Source: Candidatus Poribacteria bacterium (lineage in GTDB: Bacteria; Poribacteria; WGA-4E; WGA-3G). From it: a stretch of DNA of 64,000 nt. Positions 9,101-18,404 of the stretch are shown piece after piece; position 1 is the stretch's first letter, and each line of letters opens with the position of its first letter. The notes below the pieces were generated by a model, which was not told where the DNA came from, made no database searches, and saw only the letters and a list, made by a program, of their open reading frames with translations. Position numbers and translations under genes: made by a program. The stretch spans positions 220,313 to 284,312 of the forward strand of contig JAGFCA010000005.1 in the NCBI GenBank assembly GCA_022394755.1, written 5' to 3'.

Positions 9101-11587
9101 TCTGGAACAATAATCCGATCAACTGAATCATTGAAAGAACATGGATCGGCACGTGCTTTCGGTATTATTCCATTGAAGATTGATGATACATCAAACCGTT
9201 TCACTGTTGAACTTGATGCTCCCGAAGAAATAAGACCGAATACAGATGTAACTGTAAAGTATACTGTGAAAGGCAAAAATAGCGGATTCTCCCAGGTAAC
9301 AATTGCTGCAATTGATGAAGGAATTTTACAGTTAACGGATTTCAAAACACCTGATGCACATAAATACTTCTATAGACAAAGAGGATTAAAGACTGTTGCT
9401 TATGATTTATATTCAGCTGTTTTACCAGAAATCGAATCTGCACAAGTAGAATCATCTACAGGTGGGGATGGAAGTTTAGCTGGTAGTAGAGCAAAACGGC
9501 TAAATACAGCAAGTATAATGCGAGTCAAACCGGTCTCTCTATGGTCAGGTATATTGAAAACAGATAGAAATGGGAAAGGAACTGTAGACTTCCATGTTCC
9601 TCAATTTAATGGCACACTTAGATTAATGGCTGTAGCGTATGCTAATACAAACTTTGGTTCAGCTGAAAAACCAATTATTGTGCGTGAACCGGTTGTAATC
9701 ACACCCACTTTTCCACGTTTCCTCTCTGGAGGAGATCGTATCCAATTTCCAATAAACGTCCATAATGGTACAGGGGCAGATGGTGAATTTAATGTGGAGA
9801 TCCAAGCTGAAGGAGATGTGCAATTCATATCAGAGGCAGAACAGATTGAACCTACAACCGAAAATCGTATAATTCAAAAACAGATTTATATTGGGTCTGA
9901 TGTTGAGGAACAACTCTTATTTGAGCTACTCACGCACGATTCAATTGGTAAAGCAGCCTTCAGAGTTTCTGCTTATGGGAACAACGAACGATCAGAAATG
10001 ACTGTCAACCTTCCTCTCCGATCTGCCGCACCGCCTGTAACTGATACTGGTAATGGAATTGTGAATGAAGGTGAACCAGTAGATTTTATTCTCCCATCAA
10101 ACTTTATACCGGAGTCCTCTGAATTTGGTCTAACTGTTTCGTCCTTCCCGGCAGTTAAATTTGCAGATGGAATTCGTTATTTACTGAGATATCCATACGG
10201 GTGTCTTGAGCAAACAACAAGTAAGGTTTTCCCTTTACTCTATTTCAGTGATGTTGCTCGTACCGTTGATCCTGAACTTGCCACAGATGAACGGGTAGAT
10301 TATTATATCACACAAGGAATTAATAAACTGGAAAGTATGCTAACATCACAAAATTATTTCTCCTATTGGCCCGGTGGAGGTTATATTAATCATTGGAGTA
10401 GTGTTTATGCAACACACTTTTTGGTTGAAGCACGAAAATCCGGATATGAAGTATCTGACCGTGTTTACACAGCCATGCTTGACGGATTAAGAGTTCAAGC
10501 AAAACAGATTAAAAGCACCCAAAAATCTATTGATAATAACAATAGGTATAATGCTGAAAGGGCAGTCTATGCATGTTATGTTCTGGCTGCAGCAGGCCAT
10601 CCTGAAAAAGGTGTGATGCACTACTTTAAGAATAACCTACTAAGTGGTCTAACCGGCTTTAGTCGGTTTCAATTAGCAGGTGCTTTCGGACTTAGTGGTG
10701 ACCTGGAAACTGCTCTTTCTATGTTACCTATTTCTATCCCAACATCAAACGGTAGCAAAAGAGAATCTGGTAATAACTTCAACTCGGCTATACGATCCCA
10801 AGCGATTATGCTCGACGTGCTTGCTGAAGTAAATGAAAATCATCCTTCAATTCCCATGTTAGTCACGAATCTAAGTCAATCTGCTTCAGAAAAAAGACGT
10901 TGGGGAACAACTCAAGAAAATTCATTTGCATTCTTGGCATTGGGTAAGATCTTGAGGAAGCAAATGGATGGTAATTACACAGGAACAATTACTGTCAATG
11001 GTACACATTTGGCTGATTTTGATTCAGAATCACAGTCAGTTCGATTCTCAAATAATGATTGGGATGGAGCACAAGTAGAAATCACTATCGAAGGTGAAGG
11101 CAATTGTTATTACCATTGGTCGGCTTTTGGAATACGACGTGATTCCTTTATTCAAGAATATGATCGAGATTTACAGGTGAGACGCCGTTACCTAAACCAA
11201 GATGGAAATCCATACGAAAACGAATTTACGCATGGTGATATTGTAATCGCAGAAATTACTGTAAAAGCACTTAACTTCAACCTTGAAAACGTCGTCGTTG
11301 TGGATATGTTACCAGCCGGTTTTGAAATAGAGAATGCAAGATTAGCATCACGTGTCAGTATTCCATGGTTGAAAACAAATGACTTTAAACCTGATTATGT
11401 TGACATACGGGATGATCGAATGATATTTTTCGGCACATTCCCACGGCAGAGAGAACGCAAGTTCCACTATGCATTGAGAGCTGTAACACGTGGTGATTTT
11501 AATCTACCCCCGGTATCGGCTGAGGCAATGTATGACCCAGCCAATTCCTCCGTCGCAAGTAGTGGTAAGATTAGGATTATTGATTAA
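6149..11587 (+). CDS. Bacterial alpha-2-macroglobulin (YfhM type)
   Basis: This 1812-residue periplasmic protease trap of the bacterial alpha-2-macroglobulin class has a hydrophobic N-terminal segment (~7-30) without a lipobox Cys, so it is probably anchored by an uncleaved signal rather than a lipid. A series of beta-sandwich (MG) domains follows. The thioester motif is Y-G-C1352-L-E-Q in YGCLEQTTSKVFP, followed by the alpha-helical thioester domain (SYWPGGG, YATHFLVEA). The C-terminal receptor-like domain has VVVDMLPAGFEIEN. The next gene is PBP1C; this pairing is the conserved yfhM-pbpC arrangement, in which the trap protects the envelope while PBP1C repairs peptidoglycan. AGGAG precedes the ATG. 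Confidence 0.93.
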   Translation: MKTKQLYIGVVAILSLLVLIIGSLYIHSLSTGSKTRVHVKSFTPKGEKVLQWVDFTFTFSEPVIDNSLVDTELPSQAVQFTPTVKGVARWVKRDTIRYYLESQLAPSASYTVVLSPKLHQSSLGFVITGNRKFTFLTEPFSIEKKNLEFKYTKTHAKLIGKLGFNYTVNIADLRSNLTLKLQDDVLLPYTLQPESGIAKEISIETEEIPRLLGNQSLKVQIEKGFNCIGGKIGLKQASVKSLTLAGRDRLRVTNAYVNEYSGSPHIRLRFSSNVPVDSIQPYIQIDPELETQIIQGYNRIDIYGDFIRRNKYKVSIQEGLTAPDGSILKKPYSVTLSIPDIPPQIRFAGNGFFLTRNQNMNIGLATINIQNINLQIEKVFANNLIYASKLRNWSTYTSGLGKPIHSGSLSITSKLNEEVTTPIDLGQYLDDKYRGIFKVTATHPHNYRPRATQWVMLTDLGIISKRAGDELWVWVNSLKSLKPIPQATINLISDNNQTLMTGQTNWQGFVKFTSVNQKTDGFTPFMITAEKGDDISFIQLNRHQLSTGDFNVGGTAYLESGYDAFLYTSRGVYRPGERVDIAGIVRGKDNLAPPILPTNIEVTAPDGRTIRQFQTNTDKHGGWTVELNLPPYAQTGGYIAKMKVADKEIGRGRFQVEEFMPDRMKVIVSTDKPEYDIGDEVGMEVNAVNLFGPPATNRKVAAYYMLEAVPYIPAEKWRSFHFSSTAQFEKQRMNLKETKTNDEGKTIYQIKLPEKVKAPSLLNGIFTASVNEPGGRAVTASQRAIIHPYSHYVGIKRSNDGAINRNQEVKIDYIAVDKNGNSVSGRELILTVYKVRWNTILRRNSNGQAQYVSNPQKTTLETHTLISTTDIDSFTFTPTEYGEYRVHIEDTNSGAKTEIKMETSGWGYVPISMENPSLLEMTLDKPAYNPGQNAKLHVKAPFPGKLLLTIEREKILSYKVVTLKGNTASLSIPVQNAYKPNIYLSGTIIRSTESLKEHGSARAFGIIPLKIDDTSNRFTVELDAPEEIRPNTDVTVKYTVKGKNSGFSQVTIAAIDEGILQLTDFKTPDAHKYFYRQRGLKTVAYDLYSAVLPEIESAQVESSTGGDGSLAGSRAKRLNTASIMRVKPVSLWSGILKTDRNGKGTVDFHVPQFNGTLRLMAVAYANTNFGSAEKPIIVREPVVITPTFPRFLSGGDRIQFPINVHNGTGADGEFNVEIQAEGDVQFISEAEQIEPTTENRIIQKQIYIGSDVEEQLLFELLTHDSIGKAAFRVSAYGNNERSEMTVNLPLRSAAPPVTDTGNGIVNEGEPVDFILPSNFIPESSEFGLTVSSFPAVKFADGIRYLLRYPYGCLEQTTSKVFPLLYFSDVARTVDPELATDERVDYYITQGINKLESMLTSQNYFSYWPGGGYINHWSSVYATHFLVEARKSGYEVSDRVYTAMLDGLRVQAKQIKSTQKSIDNNNRYNAERAVYACYVLAAAGHPEKGVMHYFKNNLLSGLTGFSRFQLAGAFGLSGDLETALSMLPISIPTSNGSKRESGNNFNSAIRSQAIMLDVLAEVNENHPSIPMLVTNLSQSASEKRRWGTTQENSFAFLALGKILRKQMDGNYTGTITVNGTHLADFDSESQSVRFSNNDWDGAQVEITIEGEGNCYYHWSAFGIRRDSFIQEYDRDLQVRRRYLNQDGNPYENEFTHGDIVIAEITVKALNFNLENVVVVDMLPAGFEIENARLASRVSIPWLKTNDFKPDYVDIRDDRMIFFGTFPRQRERKFHYALRAVTRGDFNLPPVSAEAMYDPANSSVASSGKIRIID

Positions 11588-11633
11588 TCGGTATCATTAA
11601 TATTTTACCATGACCATATTTACAGGGCAACCG

Positions 11634-11673
11634 TGGAAGAGATGGAGGGTTTTACCTCTAACCATCTCTTCCA
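11634..11673 (+). terminator. Hairpin between macroglobulin and pbpC genes
   Basis: TGGAAGAGATGG (11634-11645) pairs with CCATCTCTTCCA (11662-11673), a 12-bp perfect stem with an inner AGGG/CCT pairing. There is no U-run. It may attenuate read-through into pbpC or mark the 3' end of the macroglobulin mRNA. Confidence 0.5.
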
Positions 11674-11715
11674 TCCTAATCAGATAAAATTCGAATTCAT
11701 ACAATTCCTCTATCA

Positions 11716-14127
11716 ATGGTTATTACCATGATCAGATATATAATAAAAAATAGAAAATACCGATATTTTCTTGCTATACCTGCTATTCTATTCTTGCTAT
11801 TCCTGATTTTACATCTGTGCTTCCCGCTGCCAAAAGAAAAACTACACTTACCCCCATCTACAGTTGTGCTCGATAGGAATGGTAAATGGCTTCGCGTGTT
11901 TACTTCAGAAGATGATATGTGGCGAATTACAGAAACCAATCTTGAAAACGTATCACCTCAGTTCCAAACTGCAATGTTAACATACGAAGATAAATGGTTT
12001 TATCATCATCGGGGTATTAACCCAGTGTCTCTTTTTGGAGCATTCTATGACAACATAAAAACAGGGAAAGTAGTACGCGGTGGCTCCACAATTACTATGC
12101 AATTAGCAAGACTCATGGAGCCAAAGGAACGGACTATACCGAATAAAATAATAGAAATGTTCCGCGCAGTTCAATTGGAATTGACATATAAGAAATCGGA
12201 GATATTGACATATTACTTCAATATGCTCCCTTATGGTGGGAATATCGTTGGTTCTGCTGCTGCCTCACGTCTTTATTTCAATAAACCGCAAAGTGCTCTA
12301 AGTCTTGGGGAAGCCGCATTATTAGCCGCAATACCTAACTCTCCAGAACGAATACGACCAGACCGCTATCCAAAACGCGCATTACAGGCAAAGAAAAAAG
12401 TTCTACAAAGAATGAAGGATGCTGGGAAAATAACCGGAAACCAGATGGAAGAAGCCTTAAATGAGTATATACCTACAAAACGTTATACACTTCCATTTAA
12501 AGCACCGCACATTTCTCGTTTACTTGCAAAAAAACACGCTTCAAATTTGGCAGAAAATAATAAAAACTCATGGATCCATACAACTATCGACCTCCGATTT
12601 CAGGATATTGCTGAAAGAATCTTACGGGAACGTTTACGACCATTACAAGCACAAGGTGTTTCTACTGGTGCTGTAATCGTTATGGATACAAAAACTCATG
12701 AGATTTTGGCTATGGTGGGATCAAACGATTTTTTCGATGTTGAAAATTCAGGTCAAGTTAATGGAACTCTCGCATTACGATCCCCCGGTTCAACACTGAA
12801 ACCCTTTATCTATGCTCTTGCTATTGATAGAGGTATTATTACTCCAGGAACATTGCTATACGATGTTCCTGTTGACTATGTTGGATATAGTCCTGTAAAC
12901 TTTGATGGCAAATACACTGGATATGTTACTGCACGAGAGGCATTAGCAAATTCGCTGAATGTTCCTGCTGTAAATCTATATGCTAAAACGGGAAAGAATC
13001 AACTATATACATTTCTCAGACGTGCTGGTGTTTCTTCACTTTCAAATGAAAATAAATACGGTCTATCGCTTGTGCTTGGTGGATGCGGGGTTAGTCTGTT
13101 GGAGTTAACAAACCTATACGCAGGACTAGCAAATATGGGAATGTTCACTCCGTATAAAATCCTGCAGAAAGAGGCACATGATATACAAAAGAGTAATAAG
13201 GTTGAACTTGTCCATCAGGTTTCCACCCACACGAAAAATAATAGTTTATTAAAGCCTGAAACCTGTTGGATAGTAACAGAAATGCTAACAACACTAAAAC
13301 GACCCGATTACCCTGAAGTCTTTGAATTAACTGGCACAATGCCTAAAGTTGCATGGAAAACTGGAACCTCCTATGGACATAGAGATGCGTGGAGTATAGG
13401 CTTTTCACCTGATTTTACTATAGGTGTATGGGTTGGGAATTTTAATGGTGCTGGTTCACCCATTATAAGTGGTTCTGACACAGCAGCACCTATTCTTTTC
13501 TCGCTTTTTACTACCCTTTCTGGAGAAAAGACAAGTCAATGGTTTAGCAAACCTGAAAAATTAGAAGAGCGACAGATCTGTTCATTAAGTGGGAGGCTTC
13601 CCACTCAAAATTGTCCTACACAGACAACTGATACGTATATCCCAAGTATCTCACCTGTAGAGAAATGTCACATTCATAAAAAGATACAGGTTGATATATC
13701 AACGGGTGAGAGATTATGTTCTTCATGCAGGAACGGAAGGGAATATAAAGACGAAACAATTGTTGTATGGCCTTCAGAAGTTGCTACTTGGCTGAATGCT
13801 TCAGGATATGCTGTTTCTATACTTCCTGAACACAATGCAGATTGCACTCGTCTCCTCACTGGAACGCCTCCAATTATCCTATCACCAACCCGTGAATCGG
13901 TTTATCACATCCGAGCAGGGATACCAACTGAATATCAAAAAATACGGTTGTCAGCATCAGTTTCAGGCGACACACAGGATCTCTACTGGTTCTTAAATGG
14001 AGAACTTATTACAAAAGGAGAAGCTGTAGAACCAGCATTTCTTACTCCAGTTGTTGGAAACCATCAATTGACCTGTATTGATGGTGAAGGGAGATCTACA
14101 AGCCTTCCTTTAACAATCGTTGAATAA
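11716..14127 (+). CDS. pbpC: Penicillin-binding protein 1C
   Basis: This 803-residue bifunctional peptidoglycan enzyme is anchored in the inner membrane by one N-terminal helix (~residues 14-36). The glycosyltransferase 51 domain has EDKWFYHHRGINP and GGSTITMQLARLM. The transpeptidase domain has SPGSTLKPFIYALAIDRG (active Ser in STLK), SLN and KTGTSYGHRDAW. A BiPBP_C-type C-terminal domain with a Cys-rich patch (CSLSGRLPTQNCP, CHIHK, CSSC) follows and ends the protein, as in PBP1C. No Shine-Dalgarno favours either Met1 (11716) or Met5 (11728); the start is uncertain by four codons. It forms the conserved pair with the preceding alpha-2-macroglobulin gene. Confidence 0.93.
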   Translation: MVITMIRYIIKNRKYRYFLAIPAILFLLFLILHLCFPLPKEKLHLPPSTVVLDRNGKWLRVFTSEDDMWRITETNLENVSPQFQTAMLTYEDKWFYHHRGINPVSLFGAFYDNIKTGKVVRGGSTITMQLARLMEPKERTIPNKIIEMFRAVQLELTYKKSEILTYYFNMLPYGGNIVGSAAASRLYFNKPQSALSLGEAALLAAIPNSPERIRPDRYPKRALQAKKKVLQRMKDAGKITGNQMEEALNEYIPTKRYTLPFKAPHISRLLAKKHASNLAENNKNSWIHTTIDLRFQDIAERILRERLRPLQAQGVSTGAVIVMDTKTHEILAMVGSNDFFDVENSGQVNGTLALRSPGSTLKPFIYALAIDRGIITPGTLLYDVPVDYVGYSPVNFDGKYTGYVTAREALANSLNVPAVNLYAKTGKNQLYTFLRRAGVSSLSNENKYGLSLVLGGCGVSLLELTNLYAGLANMGMFTPYKILQKEAHDIQKSNKVELVHQVSTHTKNNSLLKPETCWIVTEMLTTLKRPDYPEVFELTGTMPKVAWKTGTSYGHRDAWSIGFSPDFTIGVWVGNFNGAGSPIISGSDTAAPILFSLFTTLSGEKTSQWFSKPEKLEERQICSLSGRLPTQNCPTQTTDTYIPSISPVEKCHIHKKIQVDISTGERLCSSCRNGREYKDETIVVWPSEVATWLNASGYAVSILPEHNADCTRLLTGTPPIILSPTRESVYHIRAGIPTEYQKIRLSASVSGDTQDLYWFLNGELITKGEAVEPAFLTPVVGNHQLTCIDGEGRSTSLPLTIVE

Positions 14128-14279
14128 TAATGAACCTTTACACCTACACATTCATAAAATTGATTAGAGTTCACGATAAATTTACCTAATATATTCTAAA
14201 ACTTCAAATGACATTCATAACGTTGATTCCTTAATTGAAATGGGCTTGGGATAAGGATGATATGAAGACATTAACGTTT

Positions 14280-14648
14280 TCATTTGCGAAATACAGCGAT
14301 AATCAAACATGCCCATCCTGCAATAAATGCCAACCCACCAATTGGTGTCATTGCTCCAAGCCAACGAAGACCGGTCATACTCAATATGTATAAACTACCA
14401 GAAAAAACGGCAATTCCACCTATGAAACACCACCCCGCTGCTGTAGTAAATGAATTTTGCCATTGTGAAGATGCCCATGCAACTATAATTAGACCTATAC
14501 CGTGATATACTTGATATCGTACAGCTACTTCAAAAATGTCTAACATCTCTTTTGATATCTTAGTCTTAAGAGTATGTGCACCGAAAGCCCCCATGAATAC
14601 GCTCAACAAACAAAACGCTGAACCAACTATAAAGAAAAAACCTTTCAT
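14280..14648 (-). CDS. DUF423 small integral membrane protein
   Basis: This DUF423 (YgdD-like) inner-membrane protein of 122 residues has four predicted membrane helices. It opens MKGFFFIVGSAFCLLSVFMG and contains the family signature GAFGAHTLK near residue 21, then YQVYHGIGLIIVAW and TPIGGLAFIAGW. The start was set at the internal ATG (14648) because AGGTG lies just upstream and the family begins here; a longer frame opens at 14714. The function is unknown in the family. It stands alone between convergent and divergent neighbours. Confidence 0.85.
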   Translation of the reverse strand: MKGFFFIVGSAFCLLSVFMGAFGAHTLKTKISKEMLDIFEVAVRYQVYHGIGLIIVAWASSQWQNSFTTAAGWCFIGGIAVFSGSLYILSMTGLRWLGAMTPIGGLAFIAGWACLIIAVFRK

Positions 14649-14759
14649 TTTTTCACCTATTAAATTCAATTTGTATCTACAATTATAACCTATTTGGTGA
14701 AAAATACTAAACATTTCCTACATTGTATAAAACTTTCAATCTAATTCAATTCGTTTAAG

Positions 14760-14788
14760 TTGCTATTTTCTATAACATATGCTAAAAT
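14760..14788 (+). promoter_or_regulatory. Sigma-70 promoter of the EF-G-like gene, extended -10 type
   Basis: TTGCTA (14760-14765) and TAAAAT (14783-14788) are 17 bp apart, with TG one base before the -10 (extended -10). The dyad ATATGC/GCATAT (14777-14782, 14790-14795) brackets the -10 hexamer and could be a regulator site. Confidence 0.6.
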
Positions 14789-14856
14789 TGCATATCTTAA
14801 TTACGGCATAGTTTGACCTATTCCGTGTGGTTACAAAAGGAGAACTTTCTAAAAAG

Positions 14857-16938
14857 ATGAGACAATACAGAACAGAAGAAATTCGGAATATCGGTATTAT
14901 TTCTCATTCAGGGGCTGGCAAAACATCCCTAATTGAAGCTATGCTTTACAACGGTGGTGCCATAGAACGGATGGGATCTGTGGATGATGGAAACACGGTA
15001 GCAGATTATGCCTCGGATGAGATCGAACGTAAAACGTCACTAAATTGTTCAGTGTGTATCGCGGAATGGGGTGACCATAAACTGAATCTAATTGATACAC
15101 CTGGTGCTGAGGATTTTTACGGTGACCTATACGGTGTACTTCGTGTTGTTGATGCGGTAATAGTGGTCGTAGACGCTACTACCGGTGTAGAGGGCGGAAC
15201 GGAAAAAGTATGGGAAATCGCTGATAAATATAACCTACCCCGACTACTATTCATAAATAAAATGGATAAAGAAAATGCAAGTTTTGAAAACGCCCTTGCA
15301 AGTATATCCGAAATATTAGAAACACGCGCTGTACCAATTCAACTCCCAATAGGAAAAGAAGATCAGTTCACTGGTGTCGTGGATGTAGTTCAAAATGGCG
15401 CATTTCTTGAACCAGAAAGTAATGCCCCTATACAACAATCTGATATTCCTGATGACCTAACAGGTGCATCTGAAGAAACAAGAGAAGCACTTGTAGAAGT
15501 CGCTGCAGAAAGTGATGACGCTTTAATAGAGAAGTTTTTTGAAGGAGAACTGACTGATGAAGAAATCCAGGAAGGAATACAAACAGGTATTCTTGAAAGT
15601 CAGTTTGTTCCAGTTCTATGTGGTTCTGCTCTGAAAAACATCGGCGTACAACAATTAATGGATACTCTTGTAAACTGTTGTCCATCACCTATACAGGCAG
15701 GCGCTGTTCAGGATGCTGATGACGATTCAAAGAGTCGGGAACCCTCTGCTGATGCTCCTATGTCTGCGCTCGTTTTCAAAACAATCGCAGATCCCTTTTC
15801 TGGACAACTCAGTTTATTCCGAGTTTATTCCGGTACTCTGAATGGTGATATGCAGGCAAGTAATCCTAATCGTGGTGAGCTTGAACGAATTGGAAAACCA
15901 GCATATATGAATGGCAACCAATCAATTAACACCACTAATATCCCAGCTGGTGATATTGGAGCTTTAACAAAACTTTCTCTCACACAGACTGGAGATACTC
16001 TCTGTGATAGAGATAATGCGATAACACTCCCCGGAATTGAATTTCCGAACGCAGTCATCTCTTTTGCAATTTCACCAACTCAAGAAGGCGATGACGAAAA
16101 ACTTATCACCGCACTCAATCGTATATCTGAAGAAGATCCTTCATTCAAAATTGAACGCAATGATGTTACAAAGCAATTGTTAGTTTCAGGGTTGGGAGAA
16201 CTGCACATTAATGTGAATCGTCAGAGAATAGTTGAGAAATTCAGTGTCGAAACAGAATTATTCCCGCCAAAAGTGCCTTACCGTGAAACAGTACGACGCA
16301 GCGTAAAGGGAGTACAAGAACGACATAAAAAACAGTCTGGCGGAAAAGGACAATTTGGGGATGTTACTATCAATTTATCACCACTTGAACGTGGTGAGGG
16401 TTTTGATTTTGTAAACAATATTAAAGGTGGTGTGATACCAAGTAATTACATTCCTGCTGTAGAAAAAGGAATTCGAGAGAGAATGGGAAGAGGATTAATT
16501 GCTGGTTATCCATTAGTTGACATACAGATTGACCTATACGATGGAAAATACCATCCTGTGGATTCGTCAGATATGGCTTTCCAAATTGCTGGTTCAATGG
16601 CTTTTGCTACTGCCGTACAACAAGCTGACCCCTGTTTACTTGAACCTATAATGAATGTCTCAATCTCTGTCCCGGATCAATATATGGGTAGTATCATTGG
16701 TGATCTTAATGGTCGACGCGGACAGGTTATGGGTGTTGAGCAAGTTGGAAAAAGGCAAGAAATTAACGCATTAGTTCCACATTCAGAAATGCTTCGGTAT
16801 TCCATTGATTTGAAATCTATGACAAGTGCACGCGGGCAGTTCACTATGGAATTCTCAAATTATGAAATTGTTCCAGATGACGTTGCACAAAAGGTAATTG
16901 CTATTATTAAGCAAGATGACGAAGAAGAAGAGGCATAA
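14857..16938 (+). CDS. Elongation factor G-like GTPase (EF-G2 type)
   Basis: This 693-residue translational GTPase has the five EF-G domains. The P-loop is SHSGAGKTSL (~18-27) instead of the GHIDAGKTT of canonical EF-G. The G3 motif is DTPGAEDF where canonical EF-G has DTPGHVDF, so the catalytic His is replaced. NKMD is intact. The C-terminal half has ERGEGFDFVNNIKGGVIP and GRRGQVMGVEQ. These are marks of the EF-G2 / EF-G-like subgroup, whose role is less clear than that of FusA; a main fusA gene probably lies elsewhere. The start was set at ATG 14857 because the family begins MRQYRTEEIRNIGI; AGGAG lies 13-14 bases upstream. A longer frame begins at 14827. Confidence 0.9.
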   Translation: MRQYRTEEIRNIGIISHSGAGKTSLIEAMLYNGGAIERMGSVDDGNTVADYASDEIERKTSLNCSVCIAEWGDHKLNLIDTPGAEDFYGDLYGVLRVVDAVIVVVDATTGVEGGTEKVWEIADKYNLPRLLFINKMDKENASFENALASISEILETRAVPIQLPIGKEDQFTGVVDVVQNGAFLEPESNAPIQQSDIPDDLTGASEETREALVEVAAESDDALIEKFFEGELTDEEIQEGIQTGILESQFVPVLCGSALKNIGVQQLMDTLVNCCPSPIQAGAVQDADDDSKSREPSADAPMSALVFKTIADPFSGQLSLFRVYSGTLNGDMQASNPNRGELERIGKPAYMNGNQSINTTNIPAGDIGALTKLSLTQTGDTLCDRDNAITLPGIEFPNAVISFAISPTQEGDDEKLITALNRISEEDPSFKIERNDVTKQLLVSGLGELHINVNRQRIVEKFSVETELFPPKVPYRETVRRSVKGVQERHKKQSGGKGQFGDVTINLSPLERGEGFDFVNNIKGGVIPSNYIPAVEKGIRERMGRGLIAGYPLVDIQIDLYDGKYHPVDSSDMAFQIAGSMAFATAVQQADPCLLEPIMNVSISVPDQYMGSIIGDLNGRRGQVMGVEQVGKRQEINALVPHSEMLRYSIDLKSMTSARGQFTMEFSNYEIVPDDVAQKVIAIIKQDDEEEEA

Positions 16939-16981
16939 ACTCTTGTAACAAATTCTGTGGATACAATCAAGATTCACTACT

Positions 16982-17015
16982 AATAGGCGTGCTCTATATT
17001 TAGAGTACGCCTATT
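16982..17015 (+). terminator. Terminator-like hairpin after the EF-G-like gene
   Basis: AATAGGCGTGCTCTA (16982-16996) pairs with TAGAGTACGCCTATT (17001-17015) across a 4-nt loop; the single mismatch is a G-U pair in RNA. It lies 43 bases past the stop codon. No strong U-run follows. Confidence 0.65.
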
Positions 17016-17049
17016 AACCTATAATATCTATGAAGATACAGTAGAAAAT

Positions 17050-18204
17050 ATGAGATTTATACTCAGGAAAACTCTAATTTTATCTATATGTGTTATCATT
17101 ACTGGTATTCTGATCCCGAATATAGGCAGATCAGATTCTATAAATGTTGATAATCATAATCTTGTGACAAGTCCTCAAATAGGAATGCCTAAGATTAAGA
17201 ACTTAGTGAAACCTATATATCCTGATGAAGCAAGAAAAGCAGGTAAGGAGGGAAGAGTACTTCTACAAGCAACCATTAATATAGATGGTATCGCAGAAGA
17301 TATTAAAGCTCTCACAGAACTCGGTTTTGGGTTAGAGGCAGCAGCTATTGAAGCATTAAAAAACAGTGTATTCTTTCCCGCTACTTCAAATCAGAAACCG
17401 ATAAGTATTGACGTCAGGATTCCGTATGAATTTAAACTCACATTTGACGATACCGATATGGTATTAATCCCCGCGGGTGAGTTCCAAATGGGGAGTAATG
17501 ATGGAGATAAAGAAGAAAAACCTATCCATACTGTTTACGTTGATGCATTCTATATTGACAAATATGAAGTAACGAACGCTGAATATAAGGTCTTTGTTGA
17601 CGCAAATCCTGAATGGGGAAGAGATAAAATTCCACCTGCATTTCACGATGGCTATTACCTGATTAATTGGATTGGGAACGATTATCCTGTAGGTAAGGAG
17701 AATCATCCTGTCGTATATGTAAGTTGGTATGCTGCTATGGCTTATGCGAAATGGGCAGGAAAACGGTTACCTACAGAAGCTGAATGGGAAAAAGCCGCTC
17801 GAGCAGACATAGAAGGACAGAAATACCCTTGGGGGAATACAATTGATAGAGCAAATGCGAATTATTATAAAGATTCAGAAGATAATGAAACGTTACCTGT
17901 GGGGAGTTTTCCCCCAAACACATTTGGGCTGTATGATATGGCAGGAAACGTAAGAGAGTGGTGTCTTGATGTGTTTGAAGCCACTTTCTATGTTAACTCT
18001 CCAAAAGAAAATCCTATTGCTGGATTTGATAGCATAGAAAAAGCAACATCAGATTTTTTGAAGGTAAAGAAAAATTGTATATTACGTGGTGGCTCATGGT
18101 TGAATATACCTGAAAAATTGCGAGTTTCTGAACGGGCATCAAGGCTTCCTAATGCTACAAATCCGAATGATGGATTCCGTTGTGTCAAAAACATAAAAAA
18201 CTAA
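17050..18204 (+). CDS. TonB C-terminal domain fused to a formylglycine-generating-enzyme-like domain
   Basis: This 384-residue exported protein has a signal peptide over residues 1-30. Residues ~45-140 are a TonB C-terminal domain (LVKPIYPDEARKAGKEGRVLLQ, LEAAAIEALKNSVFFPAT, IDVRIPYEF). Residues ~145-384 are an FGE-sulfatase (SUMF1-like) domain: MVLIPAGEFQMGS, FYIDKYEVTNAEYKVFV, GKRLPTEAEWEKAARA, NVREWCLDVF, and the C-terminal RGGSWLN...FRC. Many such domains are not sulfatase activators but have lectin-like roles. TonB_C joined to FGE is unusual; the TonB part may tie the protein to an outer-membrane receptor or just act as a periplasmic binding module. Function not known. Confidence 0.85.
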   Translation: MRFILRKTLILSICVIITGILIPNIGRSDSINVDNHNLVTSPQIGMPKIKNLVKPIYPDEARKAGKEGRVLLQATINIDGIAEDIKALTELGFGLEAAAIEALKNSVFFPATSNQKPISIDVRIPYEFKLTFDDTDMVLIPAGEFQMGSNDGDKEEKPIHTVYVDAFYIDKYEVTNAEYKVFVDANPEWGRDKIPPAFHDGYYLINWIGNDYPVGKENHPVVYVSWYAAMAYAKWAGKRLPTEAEWEKAARADIEGQKYPWGNTIDRANANYYKDSEDNETLPVGSFPPNTFGLYDMAGNVREWCLDVFEATFYVNSPKENPIAGFDSIEKATSDFLKVKKNCILRGGSWLNIPEKLRVSERASRLPNATNPNDGFRCVKNIKN

Positions 18205-18276
18205 GAAAAGTAAACTATAGACCTAACTTCCTACCTTCTGTAGAATAGGATTGCAATCCCTAATCTTCTCACAAAT

Positions 18277-18302
18277 GTAGGTTCGGTTTCTAGCCGGACC
18301 TA
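18277..18302 (+). repeat. GTAGG palindromic repeat, copy 1
   Basis: The unit starts GTAGGTTCGGTTTC and closes with AGCCGGACC, an imperfect palindrome headed by GTAGG. It closely resembles the copy at 22896-22919; other copies are listed under the finding on REP-like elements. Confidence 0.65.
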
Positions 18303-18404
18303 AATCAATCCGCTGCGAAAAGCTTATTTATATTCATCTCACATACATAGCAAATCTGTTAAATAAACCGCTCTTATCTACGAATTCTATGGTTCAGATA
18401 ACTA

